Assembly: GCA_012064385.1 (NCBI GenBank)
Contig: QRDG01000063.1
Span: 310,001 to 374,000, forward strand
Origin: Puccinellia tenuiflora
Taxonomy: Eukaryota; Streptophyta; Magnoliopsida; Poales; Poaceae
Length of the DNA: 64,000 nt
Direction of reading: 5' to 3'
Shown here: positions 24,083 through 36,306 of the stretch, one piece after another
Position numbering within the stretch: position 1 is the first letter of the stretch
How the letters are laid out: every line of letters starts with the position of its first letter
Program-made: the position numbers and the translations under genes
Notes under the pieces: model-generated
The model's database searches: none
Seen by the model: the letters and a program-made list of their open reading frames with translations, nothing else
What the model was told of the DNA's origin: nothing

Positions 24083-24725
24083 GCGAGCGCAGTGGTGGCA
24101 GGCAGTGTGCGCGGAGGAGGAGTGAGACGCCGCGCCGCGGAAAATTATTGCACGCTAGCTGACGGGTTTGTTCCGGGAGGGATCGGATGCGGCGAGCCCC
24201 TCTCTATCCACTCGGTACGGTGCCGTGGCAGACTGGCAGCCGTGCAACGACAGCACATTCGCCGGCGCTCCGATGATGGCCAGATTATCCGTGCGCGACC
24301 TCCCCGTCGGTAGGCGCAAAGGAAAGAAATGGAAAATGGCCACAGCTGGTGCTTCAGTTTGGGATGCGCGCAGCGGATGAAGGTAATACGCGGGATTTGT
24401 GTGGGAGGAACCGGGAACCGTGAAGCGAGTCGGCATCGCCGCGCATGTGACCTCGGTCGGACATGGGGCCACCGCGTCGGCTGTAGCCTGTAGCCCGCGT
24501 CCGGTCCTGGGAGACGTGTTGTGCAACGTGGTCTGTGGAACGGCGATGGCGGTGCAATGCATCGACGGTGGAATTTTCGACAGGAAATTGAGGCCTACAC
24601 ATCTTTTAAGTTTTTCTGTCATTACACATCTCTCTTTCTGTAATTGACTTCCTCCCGCTCCCAACCAACCTTTTCCTTTGAAAGGTCTTCCACTAGCGTT
24701 TTCCCCGCTGCCAGGCTCCTTATGG
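24083..24725. other. Upstream region of beta-galactosidase copy 2
   Basis: Similarity to the copy 1 upstream region persists to about 24245 and then fades. GC-rich open frames on both strands here lack recognisable domains and are treated as chance. No gene is supported. Confidence 0.5.
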
Positions 24726-25160
24726 CTAAGAGCATCTCAATAGCTCTATTGGACGCGCCGGATTAAAAACGGCGCCAATAGCCTGGTTTCGTCCGGCGAG
24801 ACCCAATAGCTCGTCCGGCACACCCAGCCCACGCCCTCCGCGGAGGGAGCCGCCTGGGCGCGCCGGACGAAACCGAGCGCGCGAAACCGTCGGGTGGGCC
24901 AGCCGTGTCATTGACACAGATGCTGAACCGCCACGGTCAAACGCATTCATGGCACGGCAGCGAGGCGTCCCGTCGCTCACCGGCTCCCTGGCGCGGCGGT
25001 GTGAATGCAGCGCGTCGTTCGAAGCCGCCGCCCACCGCTTCTTCGGTGATTAAAACCCTCGCCCCCCCCCCCCCCCCCACCCCCCTCCCCCCGATCCAAA
25101 CTCACACCCAACCCCACTGCTTCTCCTCTCTCCTCTCGCCTCCCAAAATCGTATCGCCGG
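24726..25160. repeat. GC-rich repeat-like leader of the TE-associated frame
   Basis: Begins AGAGCATCTCAATAGCTC, a type of sequence that recurs at edges of grass repeats (from memory). It contains a run of about 18 C at 25061-25078, an alignment and assembly hazard. No TIR partner was found downstream, so the class is unassigned. Confidence 0.35.
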
Positions 25161-25162
25161 AG

Positions 25163-25573
25163 ATGTCGCGCAACCCGGCCGCCGCCAATGGATGGCGCTC
25201 GCACACGCTCCTCAAGGAGGAGGCGGAGGCGCTCTACAGCGCCGGCTACCCCGCACCGTCGGATATGCGAGCGCCAAGCGGCTGGGCGCTCAGCATCAAC
25301 GGCATCCCGGTGCGGGATGCCCCAACGCCGACGAGCCGCAATTGGCGGCAGGCGATTTACCGGTACTACTGGGGCGCGCTCACCAACGAGGAGCGGAACG
25401 ACCCGCAGTGGGAGTCGCGGCCGGCGAACTACCCCCGGCTCGAGGCCGCGCTCTGCCAGATCCACGACCTCACCACTGCCGACGACATCACTGCATTGTT
25501 GCTTTCAAGTTTTTTAGTTGGTATCAGAGCATGCTTTAGGTCTTTTGGTGTGAAAAATTGTTATCATTGGTAA
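25163..25573 (+). CDS. Truncated TE-associated hypothetical protein
   Basis: ATG at 25163 follows a pyrimidine-rich leader. The protein starts MSRNPAAANGWRSHTLL, then has a GYPAPSDMRAPSGWALSING stretch and a NWRQAIYRYYW stretch. I recognise this only as the N-terminal type of a protein repeated many times in Triticeae genomes and associated with transposons; no enzymatic domain is visible. After about codon 110 the composition changes to AT-rich non-homologous sequence, so the gene is broken. Confidence 0.4.
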   Translation: MSRNPAAANGWRSHTLLKEEAEALYSAGYPAPSDMRAPSGWALSINGIPVRDAPTPTSRNWRQAIYRYYWGALTNEERNDPQWESRPANYPRLEAALCQIHDLTTADDITALLLSSFLVGIRACFRSFGVKNCYHW

Positions 25574-25969
25574 ATAAATTTGAACGTCTCTTAGTATTAA
25601 CTAAAATTTGAGCATAACATAATAAAAAAACCTTAAAACTTGACACACTGGTACATAATAGGATGGGTTGGGCCATGCATTGCATTTACGCTTATGTGTT
25701 ATCTTATATTGATGATGATTGTGTCCTTGAGTATATGAACCTGGCTCTAACTCCAAGTGCTTGGGTGGATTGGGGTGTTACATACACTATGTTCTACAAG
25801 GTCGTTACTAGGGATTCAACTCTTTTTCGCTTCTTTGAATTCTTGGTTTTGTCATATTATTCATCCTTGATTGTGAGGATCTTGTTGTTGCTCTTCATGG
25901 TGGCACTCCACTACACGTCGTACAACTGACCACTGGAGAAGTAGGTACACGTCGACAAACGATGTCGAG
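25511..25969. other. AT-rich remnant with a primer-binding-site-like motif
   Basis: TGGTATCAGAGC at 25519-25530 is identical to the initiator-Met tRNA primer site of many copia elements, but no LTR ending in CA precedes it. An 88-codon frame at 25663-25929 is hydrophobic, has no family resemblance and is not called as a gene. The host sequence probably continues at 36385 across the LTR stack. Confidence 0.35.
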
Positions 25970-26960
25970 TGATACGTGTCAAACGTATCTATAATTTTTG
26001 ATTTTTTCATTCTTGTATCATATCATTATTACATGTTTCTATCATCTTTATTTATGATTTTGAGGCATTTTATTGTATAACTTATTAACAAGATGCCCAG
26101 TACAGTTCCTGTTTTCCGCTGTTTTGTATTTCAGAAAATCTCCTTCGGGTGGAACCCACCCCTGCCCCTAGGCCGTCCCCTTGGCCAGTTGGCCCCCTCT
26201 GACGCCTATAAAATCCTATTTACCCTAAAATGTCGGGGCAGTGATTATTTTCCACAAAATTCTCCTGAAGCCACTGTCATCTTCAACCCTAATTCGGTAG
26301 GGTCATTAAGCTCTTCCCGGCACCCTACCGGAGGGGAAATTTATCCCGGAGGCCTCTTCATCGACATGGCCGTCGTCAGGATGATGCATTAGTAGTTCCA
26401 CTTGAACTATGGGTCCATAGCAGTAGTTAGCTGGTGATCTCTCTTTGTGCTTTAATGCTTATGATCTTGTGAGCTGCCCTACATGATAAAGATCGATATT
26501 ATGTAATGCTACAGGTTGTGTTTGCTGGGATCCGATGAATTGTGAAGTTATGATCAGATTATTCATGTTATCTATGTGTTCTATTTATTCTCTTGCATGC
26601 TCTCTGATGTGTGTGGTCAGTGATTATTGTATCTCCAAGATGAAGTATTTATGCTAGATGGTAGGTTCATGCCCTCTCCGTGGCTGGGCACGAGTGACAG
26701 AAACATCTAAGGACTAGGGTGTGTAGTTTTTACTAAGGGTAAAACAGCGGTGTTTATATCTTCGTGATCATGAATATTGCTTACATAATGTACTGTGCTT
26801 AATGCAATTGTATGTTGCTTGCAACTTAATACTGATGGGTGACATGCTGGATAGCGATCCCTAGGTAGATTTTTAGTCATAGATGCAGTTGGATTATGGT
26901 CTCTGTATGTTTGAAGTGATGCCTACATGAATATTACACATAAATTCTCTACGTCATAGT

Positions 26961-29343
26961 TGAAAGAACAAGCTATGCCCGGATGTCGCCTAGAGGGGGA
27001 GTGAATAGGCGATTAAAACTTTTTCTAATTAGGGGCTTGATAATTGCGGAATAAAACTATGTGTTTAAAAAAAAAGCCAACAACCTAATATACTAGGTTT
27101 GCCTAAGTGCACCAACAACTTATGCTAAGCAATATGACAATAAGGTGATAGCAAGAAATGAACTTCAAGCACGAAGGCTATCACAATGTAAATTGCATAA
27201 GTAAAGCTCGGGTATAGAAATAACCGAGACGCGCGGAGACGAGGATGTATCCCTAGTTCCTCCTTGTTAAGGGAGTATGTCTCGTTGGAGGGGTGTGAGC
27301 TCGCCACAAGAGGCCTACTCAAGATGCCACAAAGGCCTCACCCTATTCTCCGATGAACCGCACCCAAGGGTTTGGTTCACCTTCCACTATTGGAATCCTT
27401 CGAGGCGGATTCCGGAGCCCTTTACAACTTCTCTTGGGGCACACACCCACAACTCAATTGGGGGCTCCCAAATTCGTGCCGAAGCTTCACAACTCAAAGT
27501 CTTCGCGGCACCTCCAACCGTCTAGGGTACACAATGCACCCAAGAAGCACAAAGCTCTTGGGAACACATGCACCCAAGAGTAACAAGCTTCTCAACGTCG
27601 ATCTTCACGTATCACCGTAGGGAGAGCAACCCGATGCAACAAATGCAAAAGGCAAGAACACACTAAGTGGTCAAATCCTTCACTCTCAAATTCCAACCAA
27701 AGCAACTAATGCTATGGAGGGAATAAGAGAGGAAAAACAAAGGGATGAACACAAAGCAACCCCTAAATCTAGATCCACAAGATTTCCTCACTTAGAGGGG
27801 ATTTTGATTGGTGGAATGGTAGATCTAGATCTCCTCTCTTGAATTCCTAAGTTTGGGCAAGAATCATTGGAGGGATTGAGAGGAATGAAGCTCATAAGGT
27901 TAGCAACAATGGAGGAGAGAGGAAAGCAAGTGAGCAAGAGCAGCAGCCCGGTTTTGGGGAGGGAGGAGGCTTTTTATAGCCTCCCCCAAAAACTAGCCGT
28001 TGGGGCCTGTCCAGGCCGGAGACTCCGGTCTGGCCGAACTCGTGGAGGGCCGGAGATTTCGGTCATTGGGGCCGGAGACTCCGGCCAGGCCGGAGACTCC
28101 GGGCACCCTCCGGGGATGCTCCGGACACTCAACAGAGCCGCACCACACAAAAACAAAGCGGCAGAGAAATCACAGGGGCCGGAGATTCCGGGTCCCTTGG
28201 GCCGGAGACTCCGCCCCATCTCCGGGGTACCTCCGGACCGAGTCCAGGAGCGCACCACACAAAAGACGTTCGGCAGCGAAAAACAGGGGCCGGAGACTCC
28301 GGGTCCTCTGGACCGGAGACTCCGGTGTAGCCGGAGACTCCGGACCATCTTCGGGGTAGATCCACACAGAAAAGCACAACCCCATAACTTTTGCAAATGA
28401 ACTCCATTTTCGATAATCTTGGACTCCTTGGAATCATCACAGTGAGCACAACAAGATTATGCAGAGAAACATCATAGTCCAACAACATATTGTAAAACCA
28501 TATGGGGAAAGTTTAAAAGCTCTTTTTCGCAAACCGAAAAACCGTTTCTTTTGCAATTGAAGTCCGAAAGAAGCAAAAACAATTTTGTTGGAAAGAGGAC
28601 GACAAAAGCAACCTTTGAAAATGGCAAACTAGCAAAGGAGATTTTGCAAAGGGTTGGAAAGGTGAAACCTTCCAAAAGGATGAACCGGCAAAATCTCCAA
28701 TACCGAAGATGCAAATGAAGACGCATAAGCAAATCGTTTTCGGTGAACTTAGCCTTGTCATGACGAGCACGACAAGCACTAAGACCATACCACGATAAGA
28801 GTCAAATAAGAACCAACAAAGATGATTTCAAATATGCAAAGGTTTGTGCTCTCTACGACGATACAATCACGATATTCGGTCGAGAGCCCCTCTTGATAGT
28901 ACGGCTATCTATCCTATAACCCGGTCTCTCACTAAACATCATGAGACCGGTAAAATAGAAACCCTATCAAGATCATACCTTTGCCTTGCGCATTAATCCA
29001 CTTGACGCTCTTCATCTCCTCAAGACGCACCAACTTCCTCGATTGCGCTTCGCTTAGTGAAGATTCTCATGGCTCCCCCATACACCAAGATGGGAGAAGC
29101 ATCTCTTCGGCATATCTTCACTTGGCCTTTATCTTGATGACGAACACCTTGGCCTTGATCAACAAATGATCTTCTTCCCTTAACCTTGACTCCAACACAT
29201 GGAGAACAAGCAAGACCTTGACTCCAACAAATGGAGACAAGCAAGCTAATGGACACCTACAAATATAGCTCAATGCAAATATTAGTCCATAGAGATTGTC
29301 ATTAATTACCAAAACCATGCATGGGGGCAACCATGCACTTTCA
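26961..29343. mobile_element. Solo LTR C, 2.38 kb
   Basis: Bounded by TGAAAG and CTTTCA, with a perfect ATAGT target duplication at 26956-26960 and 29344-29348. TG...CA termini, a 5-bp duplication and no coding capacity indicate a solo LTR. Transcription orientation is not fixed. The family recurs at 1-397. A 177-codon frame at 27867-28400 covers the internal GC repeat and is not a gene. Confidence 0.8.
28010..28345. repeat. GGCCGGAGACTCCGG-type short repeats in LTR C
   Basis: Many copies of GCCGGAGACTCCGG and variants (GGCCGGAGATTCCGG) at irregular spacing. Each unit is itself partly palindromic. They lie within LTR C. Confidence 0.7.
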
Positions 29344-30381
29344 ATAGTTTGATTAAGTTTGTGTCACAATTTTATCAAATACCCAGCTGTAACTTGTTTA
29401 CCCATCATGTTTGCATTTTATCTTCAAGAGAGACACCACTAGTGAACCTATGGCCCCAGGTCCATCTTTTTTACATAGATTACAACACCATTTACTTGCT
29501 TTGCACCATCACTTGCTCGCTGGTCCATTTTCATAATTTGCTCTTTTCACTATAAGATTTAATCCCATTGTTTTCAGCAGACCGAAAAGATTGACAACCT
29601 TCCTAGCCATTGGGGAAAAGTGAATTATTTGAGTGTGTGCAGTCCACGCCTCCAAGCACCTTGTTGGAGACCTCCGAGTCCTACTGGTTAACTTGCTACT
29701 TGATACGTGTCAAACGTATCTATAATTTTTGATTGATCCATGCTAGTTTTGTGATGTTGTCACATGTTTTTACTATCATATTACATCATTTTTATGCATT
29801 TTGTTGGACTAACCTATTGACAAGATGCCCAGTGCCAGTTCCCTGATTTTATGCTGATTTTGTTGCAGAAAGTTACTTCTGGAAATATTCTCGGAATTGG
29901 ACGAAAATTTACGACGATTTTTTATTGAAGAAATAAGGACCGGAGCCAGAAGGGCGACCCCCGGGGGGGACCCACAGGCCAGGGGAGGGTCCCACCCATG
30001 GGTCTAAGGGGGCCGCGGCCACAGCCCGCCTCTGCCCCTCGGGCACCCCCTCGGCCGCCTCCGATGCCTATAAAATCATCCCCGACGAAAAAACCCTAAC
30101 CCCCGAAGGATTTTCCCAAAAACGATACAGAGCTCCGCCGCCATCGCCGACAAGTTTCGGGGGTTCAGAAGGTCCTGTTCCGGCACCCTGCCGGGACGGG
30201 GATCGACCGTCGGAGCCATCTCCATCAACACCGCTGCTTCCCGTAATGAGGAGGGAGTAGTCCCTCACCGGGGCTGAGGCTTATACAAGTAGCTATGTGG
30301 TTATCTCTCTCTCCTATGATGTGATCTTCGTTGTGATCATGAGCTTTATTAGTATAGTTGAATACATGTTGTTTCCATATG

Positions 30382-31635
30382 TGTCGGGGATACAACCCCG
30401 GGTACCCCAAGGTTAATGGTTTTATGGACTTGGTAGAGGAAACAGCAAAGAAATAATTGTAAGATAAAGAAGAGGGAGGAAAAGGTGTGCAGGGCCGAGT
30501 TTGGCAGTGCCCCGGATGACATGTGCTGATCTCGGATGGGCTCTCCTCAACTCGGTTGGGCCGAGGCTCTCTTCAACTCGGCTGGGCCGAGGCTCTCTTC
30601 AACTCGGCTGGGCCGAGACTTCCCCAACTCGGCTAGCTTCGGGCGAGGCCGAGATCTCCAGACTCGGTTGGGCTGAGGCTCTCCTCAACTCGGCTGGGCC
30701 GAGATCTCCTCAACTCGGCTGGGCCGAGACTTCCCCAACTCGGCTGGCTTCGGGCCGAGGCCGAGATCTCCAGGCCGGCACTGCGAGGCCGGATCAGTCC
30801 TGGTCGAGGCGCTGCATCGACACTGCCATGACGAGCTGCTCCCAATCAATCGCTGCTCGTTGCTGCTCCCTTGACTGGGATCGAGCCAAGTCGCCCGGTG
30901 AAAACCGGATCGGGGCAGGAGGCCCCGATACTCCACTTCTGTGTAACTCCTTCGCCCGGGTCACGACAAGACGCAGCGCCAGCATCAGTTCCAGGACCAG
31001 CATCTCCACGAGCACCACGCCACGTCCAGCATCCGGCATCCAGCTCCCGACATCCAGCACAACCAGGTACTGGGACGCCCCTAGCTCGTACATGGTACAG
31101 CTACCAGTTGACCAAGCAGGAACAGGACAAAGATGATGGCGTAGCCAGCAGGGCTACGGTGGTGCAGACATGACTAGAGTACAAGTCATGTCATAGGAAA
31201 CAGCGCGGACAAGACCCCAGTAGTTAAATCATAAACAGTGTGTGCATAGTGACCTGCGGGCCACCTCTTGTCCCCTGGGCTCCCTCTTTATAAGGAGCAC
31301 CAGGGGGAACACTCAAGGAGAGGCTGGGGCTCTTTTTCTCCCCCTGCTCTGGTGAAGCTCACTCTAGCTAGAGAAGACCTCTTAGAGGCAACCTTTGCCC
31401 AGCTCATGGAGCATTTGTACAGATCGTATACAGAGGGAAGAATGCACCAAATAGGCTAGATGCTGCAGTAGGGGTGTTATCTCTCACGAGAACCCCGAAG
31501 TAGGGTAAATCCTCGTGTTCGTCCGTTTGTCTTCTGTGTGGGCAATCCTGCGCGCTATCCCTTCCCGAGTCCTCTAGCGTCCATCAGCCCCAACTCAAGC
31601 CATCCTATGGCATCTATCTGTTCACCACGACGACA
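30382..31635 (+). repeat. 5' LTR of element D
   Basis: About 1.25 kb, with a dense cluster of CAACTCGGCTGGGCCGAG repeats at about 30540-30780, a TTTATAAGGAGC TATA-like motif near 31287, and a terminal ACA before the primer site. Confidence 0.8.
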
Positions 31636-32639
31636 GTTGGCGCCCACCGTGGGGCTGGTAGTGGCGCCTGCTGGATCAAATTCTGACGGGACCTTCTTCA
31701 TCAACTCGAGGACTCGACATCACCACTACCCTCCACGCTCTAACTTGCCGCAATAAGCAGAGGCTGGCGCGGCCTTCACCAATGGACATCATCAACAGAT
31801 CCGGGGTAACTGCCCTTCGGTTGCCCGGGTCATGTCGGTTCTATCGATCCAGTCAGCACCAACAATGTTCCGTGAGTATTTCCCTTGGTACCACGCATAG
31901 TTAGTTAATCCTGAAAGTTGCTCGGAGGCTTCCCCTTCGTACCTTGCTTAGTTGTCTTCCCCGGGAACGAGATGTCGTGACCCGGGGACTGGCCGGACAG
32001 TCTGTTTTACAGTTTCTCCTAGATATGAAAAGTAACTCGGGGACTCGGTTGAAACCGAGTCTGCATCCTAGTGCATAGTTTTGCAGCTAGATTTAATTGT
32101 CGTTGTGTGCTAGAGCTAGTTTGGTCTGTTAAATAGAATCGCCGTTCCCGTTAAATATTCAGTATATATATGCTTGAACTAACGTTGAAAGGAGATATTT
32201 GTTTTACCGAGAGAATATTCAAGGTCATGGTTATTTTGGCTACCTCGGATTGCCCAAAAAAAATCATGGCGTTATCGGTATTCTCAAATCGCTGTTTATT
32301 TCGATTCTCCAGGATAGTACAGTATCATCTCATATCTCGGAATGTCGCTCATCGTGGCTTGCCAAAGTATCAGAGTATCACCAGTGTTACCAAATCATCG
32401 GTTCTTTTAGTTTGCCAAATATCACGGCATTTATCTCGTATCATCAAGTATCTCATAATTGCCATCTTTGCCGACTTAACCAATTATCATAGTTCTTCAA
32501 TTATCCAAGCTTACCAGAGTATCCTAGCATCACCATCTCGGTTCAATGAGTCGAAAGGTATCTGACCTCACTGAGTGTTACGTGTTGAGAAATATCTCAA
32601 CTCGTCATTTGACAAATGCCCGTGAGGGCAAAGTGTCAT

Positions 32640-33230
32640 TTTGTGCCCCAGCAGACAATATGTCAATCCAGCGCAGGCTGTTGACATCCGACTTCGGTAA
32701 AACGTCCAAAGTGGCTAAAAACCGACATGTGATGATGCCCAAGCAGGCTATATGTCGGTCCAGCTCATGCTTTTGACATACGACTTCGGTAATGCCCGAG
32801 ATGGCTAAAAACTGACATGTGATGATGCCCAAGCAGGCTATATGTCGGTCCAGCTCATGCTGTTGATGTACGACTTCGGTAATGCTCGAGATGGCTAAAA
32901 ACCGACATGTGATGATGCCCAAGCAGGCTATATGTCGGTCCAGCTCATGTTGTTGACATACGACTTCGGTAATGCCCAAGATGGCTAAAAACCGACATAT
33001 GAGATATGTCCAAGCAGGCAATATGTCAATCCAGCTCATGCTGTTGACATCCGACTTCGGTAAACGCCCAGAGTGGCTAAAAACCGACGTATGACAGCGC
33101 CTAGGTAGGCATTATGTCAACCTTGCCAATGTCGGCAAGGACATCAGTATATGACAGTGCCCATGCAGGCAATATGTCGAGCATGCGCGTGTTGGCGATT
33201 TTAAAAATGATGGTGCCCATGCAGGCAGGG
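32640..33230 (+). repeat. ~90-bp tandem repeat inside element D
   Basis: GATGATGCCCAAGCAGGCTA recurs at 32731, 32821 and 32911 (exact 90-bp steps), with diverged units before and after. Each unit contains ACGACTTCGGTAA and ATGGCTAAAAACCGACAT. An array occupying a third of the interior is a known habit of some non-autonomous gypsy elements. Confidence 0.85.
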
Positions 33231-33318
33231 TATTGTTTACATGGAGATTTTAATATTACTGTTTGATTTTGAAAGTCTGTGCGCGACTCCGTGAGTCCCC
33301 CACAGCCTCGGGGACTAG

Positions 33319-34570
33319 TGTCGGGGATACAACCCCGGGTACCCCAAGGTTAATGGTTTTATGGACTTGGTAGAGGAAACAGCAAAGAAATAATTGTAAG
33401 ATAAAGAAGAGGGAGGAAAAGGTGTCCTGGGCCGAGTTTGGCAGTGCCCCGGACGACATGTGCTGATCTCGGATGGGCTCTCCTCAACTCGGCTGGGCCG
33501 AGATCTCCTCAACTCGGCTGGGCCGAGATCTCCTCAACTCGGCTGGGCCGAGACTTCCCCAACTCGGCTAGCTTCGGGCGAGGCCGAGATCTCCAGACTC
33601 GGTTAGGCCGAGGCACTCTTCAACTCGGCTGGGCCGAGATCTCCTCAACTCGAGTGGGTCGAGACTTCCCCAACTCGGCTGGCTTCGGGCCGAGGCCGAG
33701 ATCTCCAGGCCGGCACTGCGAGGCCGGATCGGTCCTGGTCGAGGCGCTGCATCGACACTGCCAGGACGAGCTGCTCCCGATCGATCGCTGCTCGTTGCTT
33801 CTCCCTTGACCGGGATCGAGCCAAGTCGCCCAGTGAAAACCGGATCGGGGCAGGAGGCCCCGATACTCCACTTCCGCGTAACTCCTTCGTCCGGGTCACG
33901 ACAAGACGCAGCGCCAGCATCAGTTCCAGGACCAGCATCTCCACGAGCACCACGCCACGTCCAGCATCCGGCATCCAGCTCCCGGCATCCAGCACAACCA
34001 GGTACTGGGACGCCCCCAGCTCGTACCTGGTACAGCTACCAGTTGACCAAGCAGGAACAGGACAAAGATGATGGCATAGCCAGCATGGCTACAGTGGTGC
34101 AGACATGACTAGAGTACAAGTCATGTCATAGGCAACAGCGCGGACAAGACCCCAGTAGTTAAATCATAAGCAGTGTGTGCATAGTGACCTGCGGGCCACC
34201 CCTTGTCCCCTGGGCTCCCTCTATATAAGGAGCAACATGGGGAATACTCAAGGAGAGGCTGGGGCTCTTTTTCTCCCCCTGCTCTAGTGAAGCTCACTCT
34301 AGCTAGAGAAGACCTCTTAGAGGCAACCTTTGCCCAGCTCATGGAGCATTTGTACAGATCGTATACAGAGGGAAGAATACACCAAATAGGCTAGGTGCTG
34401 CAGTAGGGGTGTTATCTCTCACGAGAGCCCCGAAGCAGGGTAAATCCTCGTGTTCGTCCGTTTGTCTTCTGCGTGCGCAATCCTGCGCGCTATCCCTCCC
34501 CGAATCCTCTAGCATCCATCGGCCCCAACTCAAGCCATCCTATGGCATCTGTCTGTTCACCACGACGACA
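33319..34570 (+). repeat. 3' LTR of element D
   Basis: About 1.25 kb, collinear with the 5' LTR, with scattered substitutions and repeat-copy differences in the CTCGGCTGGGCCGAG cluster. The TATA-like motif reads TATATAAGG here. Confidence 0.8.
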
Positions 34571-35411
34571 ATATGTGTAATGGATATGATGTTGCTCAAG
34601 TGGTGTTATCTAGTATAATTTGCGGAGTCACCGTTATGATCACGGTACCACGGTGACAGTGAGGGTGCCGTGTGTGGCTCTATGCATCAAGATTAGAGGG
34701 ATCTTCATCATGAGTTTGTTCTTTATTATTGTTGGATTGAATAGATCATGAGGTTTCTTGATGCTTGTGTTATTGAAGAAAGAGACTATTCAAGAAATAG
34801 GTTGTGGTGTTTGTTAGTACTATCTTTGGATGCGGATAATGACAGCATGAAGTGTCCATAGATGTGGAATACGAACTTTAAGGTGTGCTTTTCGTAGCCC
34901 TACGCAATTCTCATCCTATTTGATCCACGAAAGAATGATCTCCGAGTAACGACTACCATGCATGTGTTTTTGTGGGAACTATCATGTGTTTAATTATGTT
35001 AATGACGTTGAGAGTAGTCACTAGTGAAAGTATGAAGCCTAGGCCTTGTTTCCAAGCATTTATACACCGTTTTTAGTCACTTTTGTCACTTGTTTGCTTG
35101 CTGCCATTTTTATTACAGAATTACAAAATCACCTTTTACCATCCATATCACTTGCATTTTACTATCTCTTCGCCGAACTAGTGCACCTATACAATTAGCC
35201 ATTGTATTAGGTGTGTTGGGGACACAAGAGACTTCTTGTATCTTAATTGCAGGGTTGCTTGAGAGAGGATACATTCACCTTACATCTCCCTGAGATCGAT
35301 AAACCTTGCGTTACTCACTTAAGGGAAATTTGCTGCTGTCCTACAAACCTCTGCGCTTGGAGGCCCAACAAGTCTACAAGAATAGAAGCGTGTAGTAGAC
35401 ATCAAGCTCTT

Positions 35412-36306
35412 TATGATGTGATCTTCGTTGTGATCATGAGCTTTATTAGTATGGTTGAATACATGATGTTTCCCTATGTGTAATGGATATGATGTTGCTA
35501 AAGTGGTGTTATCTAGTATAATTTGCGGAGTCACCGTTCTGATCACGGTACCACGGTGACAGTGAGGGTGCCGTGTGTGGCTCTATGCATCAAGATTAGA
35601 GGGATCTTCATCATGAGTTTGTTCTTTATTATTGTTGGATTGAATAGATCATGAGGTTTCTTGATGCTTGTGTTATTGAAGAAAGAGACTATTCAATAAA
35701 TAGGTTGTGGTGTTTGTTAGTACTATCTTTGGATGCGGATAATGACAGCATGAAGTGTCCATAGATGTGGAATACGAACTTTAAGGCGTGCTTTTCGTAG
35801 CCCTACGCAATTCTCATCCTATTTGATCCACGAAAGAATGATCTCCGAGTAACGACTACCATGCATGTGTTTTTGTGGGAACTATCATGTGTTTAATTAT
35901 GTTAATGACGTTGAGAGTAGTCACTAGTGAAAGTATGAAGCCTAGGCCTTGTTTCCAAGCATTTATACACCGTTTTTAGTCACTTTTGTCACTTGTTTGC
36001 TTGCTGCCATTTTTATTACAGAATTACAAAATCACCTTTTATCATTCATATCACTTGCATTTACTATCTCTTCGCCGAACTAGTGCACCTATATAATTAG
36101 CCATTGTATTAGGTGTGTTGGGGACACAAGAGACTTTTTCTATCTTAATTGCAGGGTTGCTTGAGAGAGGATACATTCACCTTACACCTCCCTGAGATCG
36201 ATAAACCTTGGGTTACTCACTTAAGGGAAATTTGCTGCTGTCCTACAAACCTCTGCGCTTGGAGTCCCAACAAGTCTACAAGAATAGAAGCGTGTAGTAG
36301 ACATCA
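35412..36306 (+). repeat. Partial second LTR of B
   Basis: Near-identical to 30315-30381 joined to 34571-35404, and lacks element D. It shows the empty site CCCTATGTGTAATGG where D sits in the other copy. Confidence 0.85.

Larger units (their letters stand above)
30382..34570 (+). mobile_element. Element D: non-autonomous gypsy-type LTR retrotransposon
   Basis: Two LTRs (30382-31635 and 33319-34570), both starting TGTCGGGGATACAACCCCGG and ending CACGACGACA. A perfect ATATG target duplication lies at 30377-30381 and 34571-34575. The primer site TTGGCGCCCACCGTGGGG starts at 31637, and the polypurine-side sequence CCTCGGGGACTAG precedes the 3' LTR. The 1.68 kb interior has no gag or pol and includes a ~90-bp tandem array. 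Mobilisation would need proteins from another element. The primer site is identical over about 19 bases to that of the gypsy element at 60604 onward. Confidence 0.85.
29701..36306 (+). mobile_element. LTR remnant B: complete 5' LTR fused to a partial second LTR
   Basis: Starts TGATACGTGTCAAACG, ends GTAGTAGACATCA, with a perfect CTACT target duplication at 29696-29700 and 36307-36311. A full LTR (29701-35404, interrupted by element D) ends in GTAGTAGACATCA. After only ~7 bp, the last ~895 bp of the same LTR follow (35412-36306). This fits an LTR retrotransposon that lost its whole interior and the front of its 3' LTR in one deletion. Confidence 0.8.

Noticed and set aside
25663..25929. 88-codon hydrophobic frame considered as a small membrane protein
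   Set aside because: No promoter or family support; it is in an AT-rich transposon remnant.
27867..28400. 177-codon frame in solo LTR C
   Set aside because: Spans short GGCCGGAGACTCCGG repeats, which are open in several frames on both strands.
30501..31136. 211-codon frame in the LTR of element D
   Set aside because: Arises from CTCGGCTGGGCCGAG repeats inside an LTR, and the matching frame in the other LTR is broken.
32640..33230. Regular 90-bp repeats considered as a CRISPR-like or satellite array
   Set aside because: No unique spacers, units are contiguous, and the array lies inside an LTR element of a plant genome.
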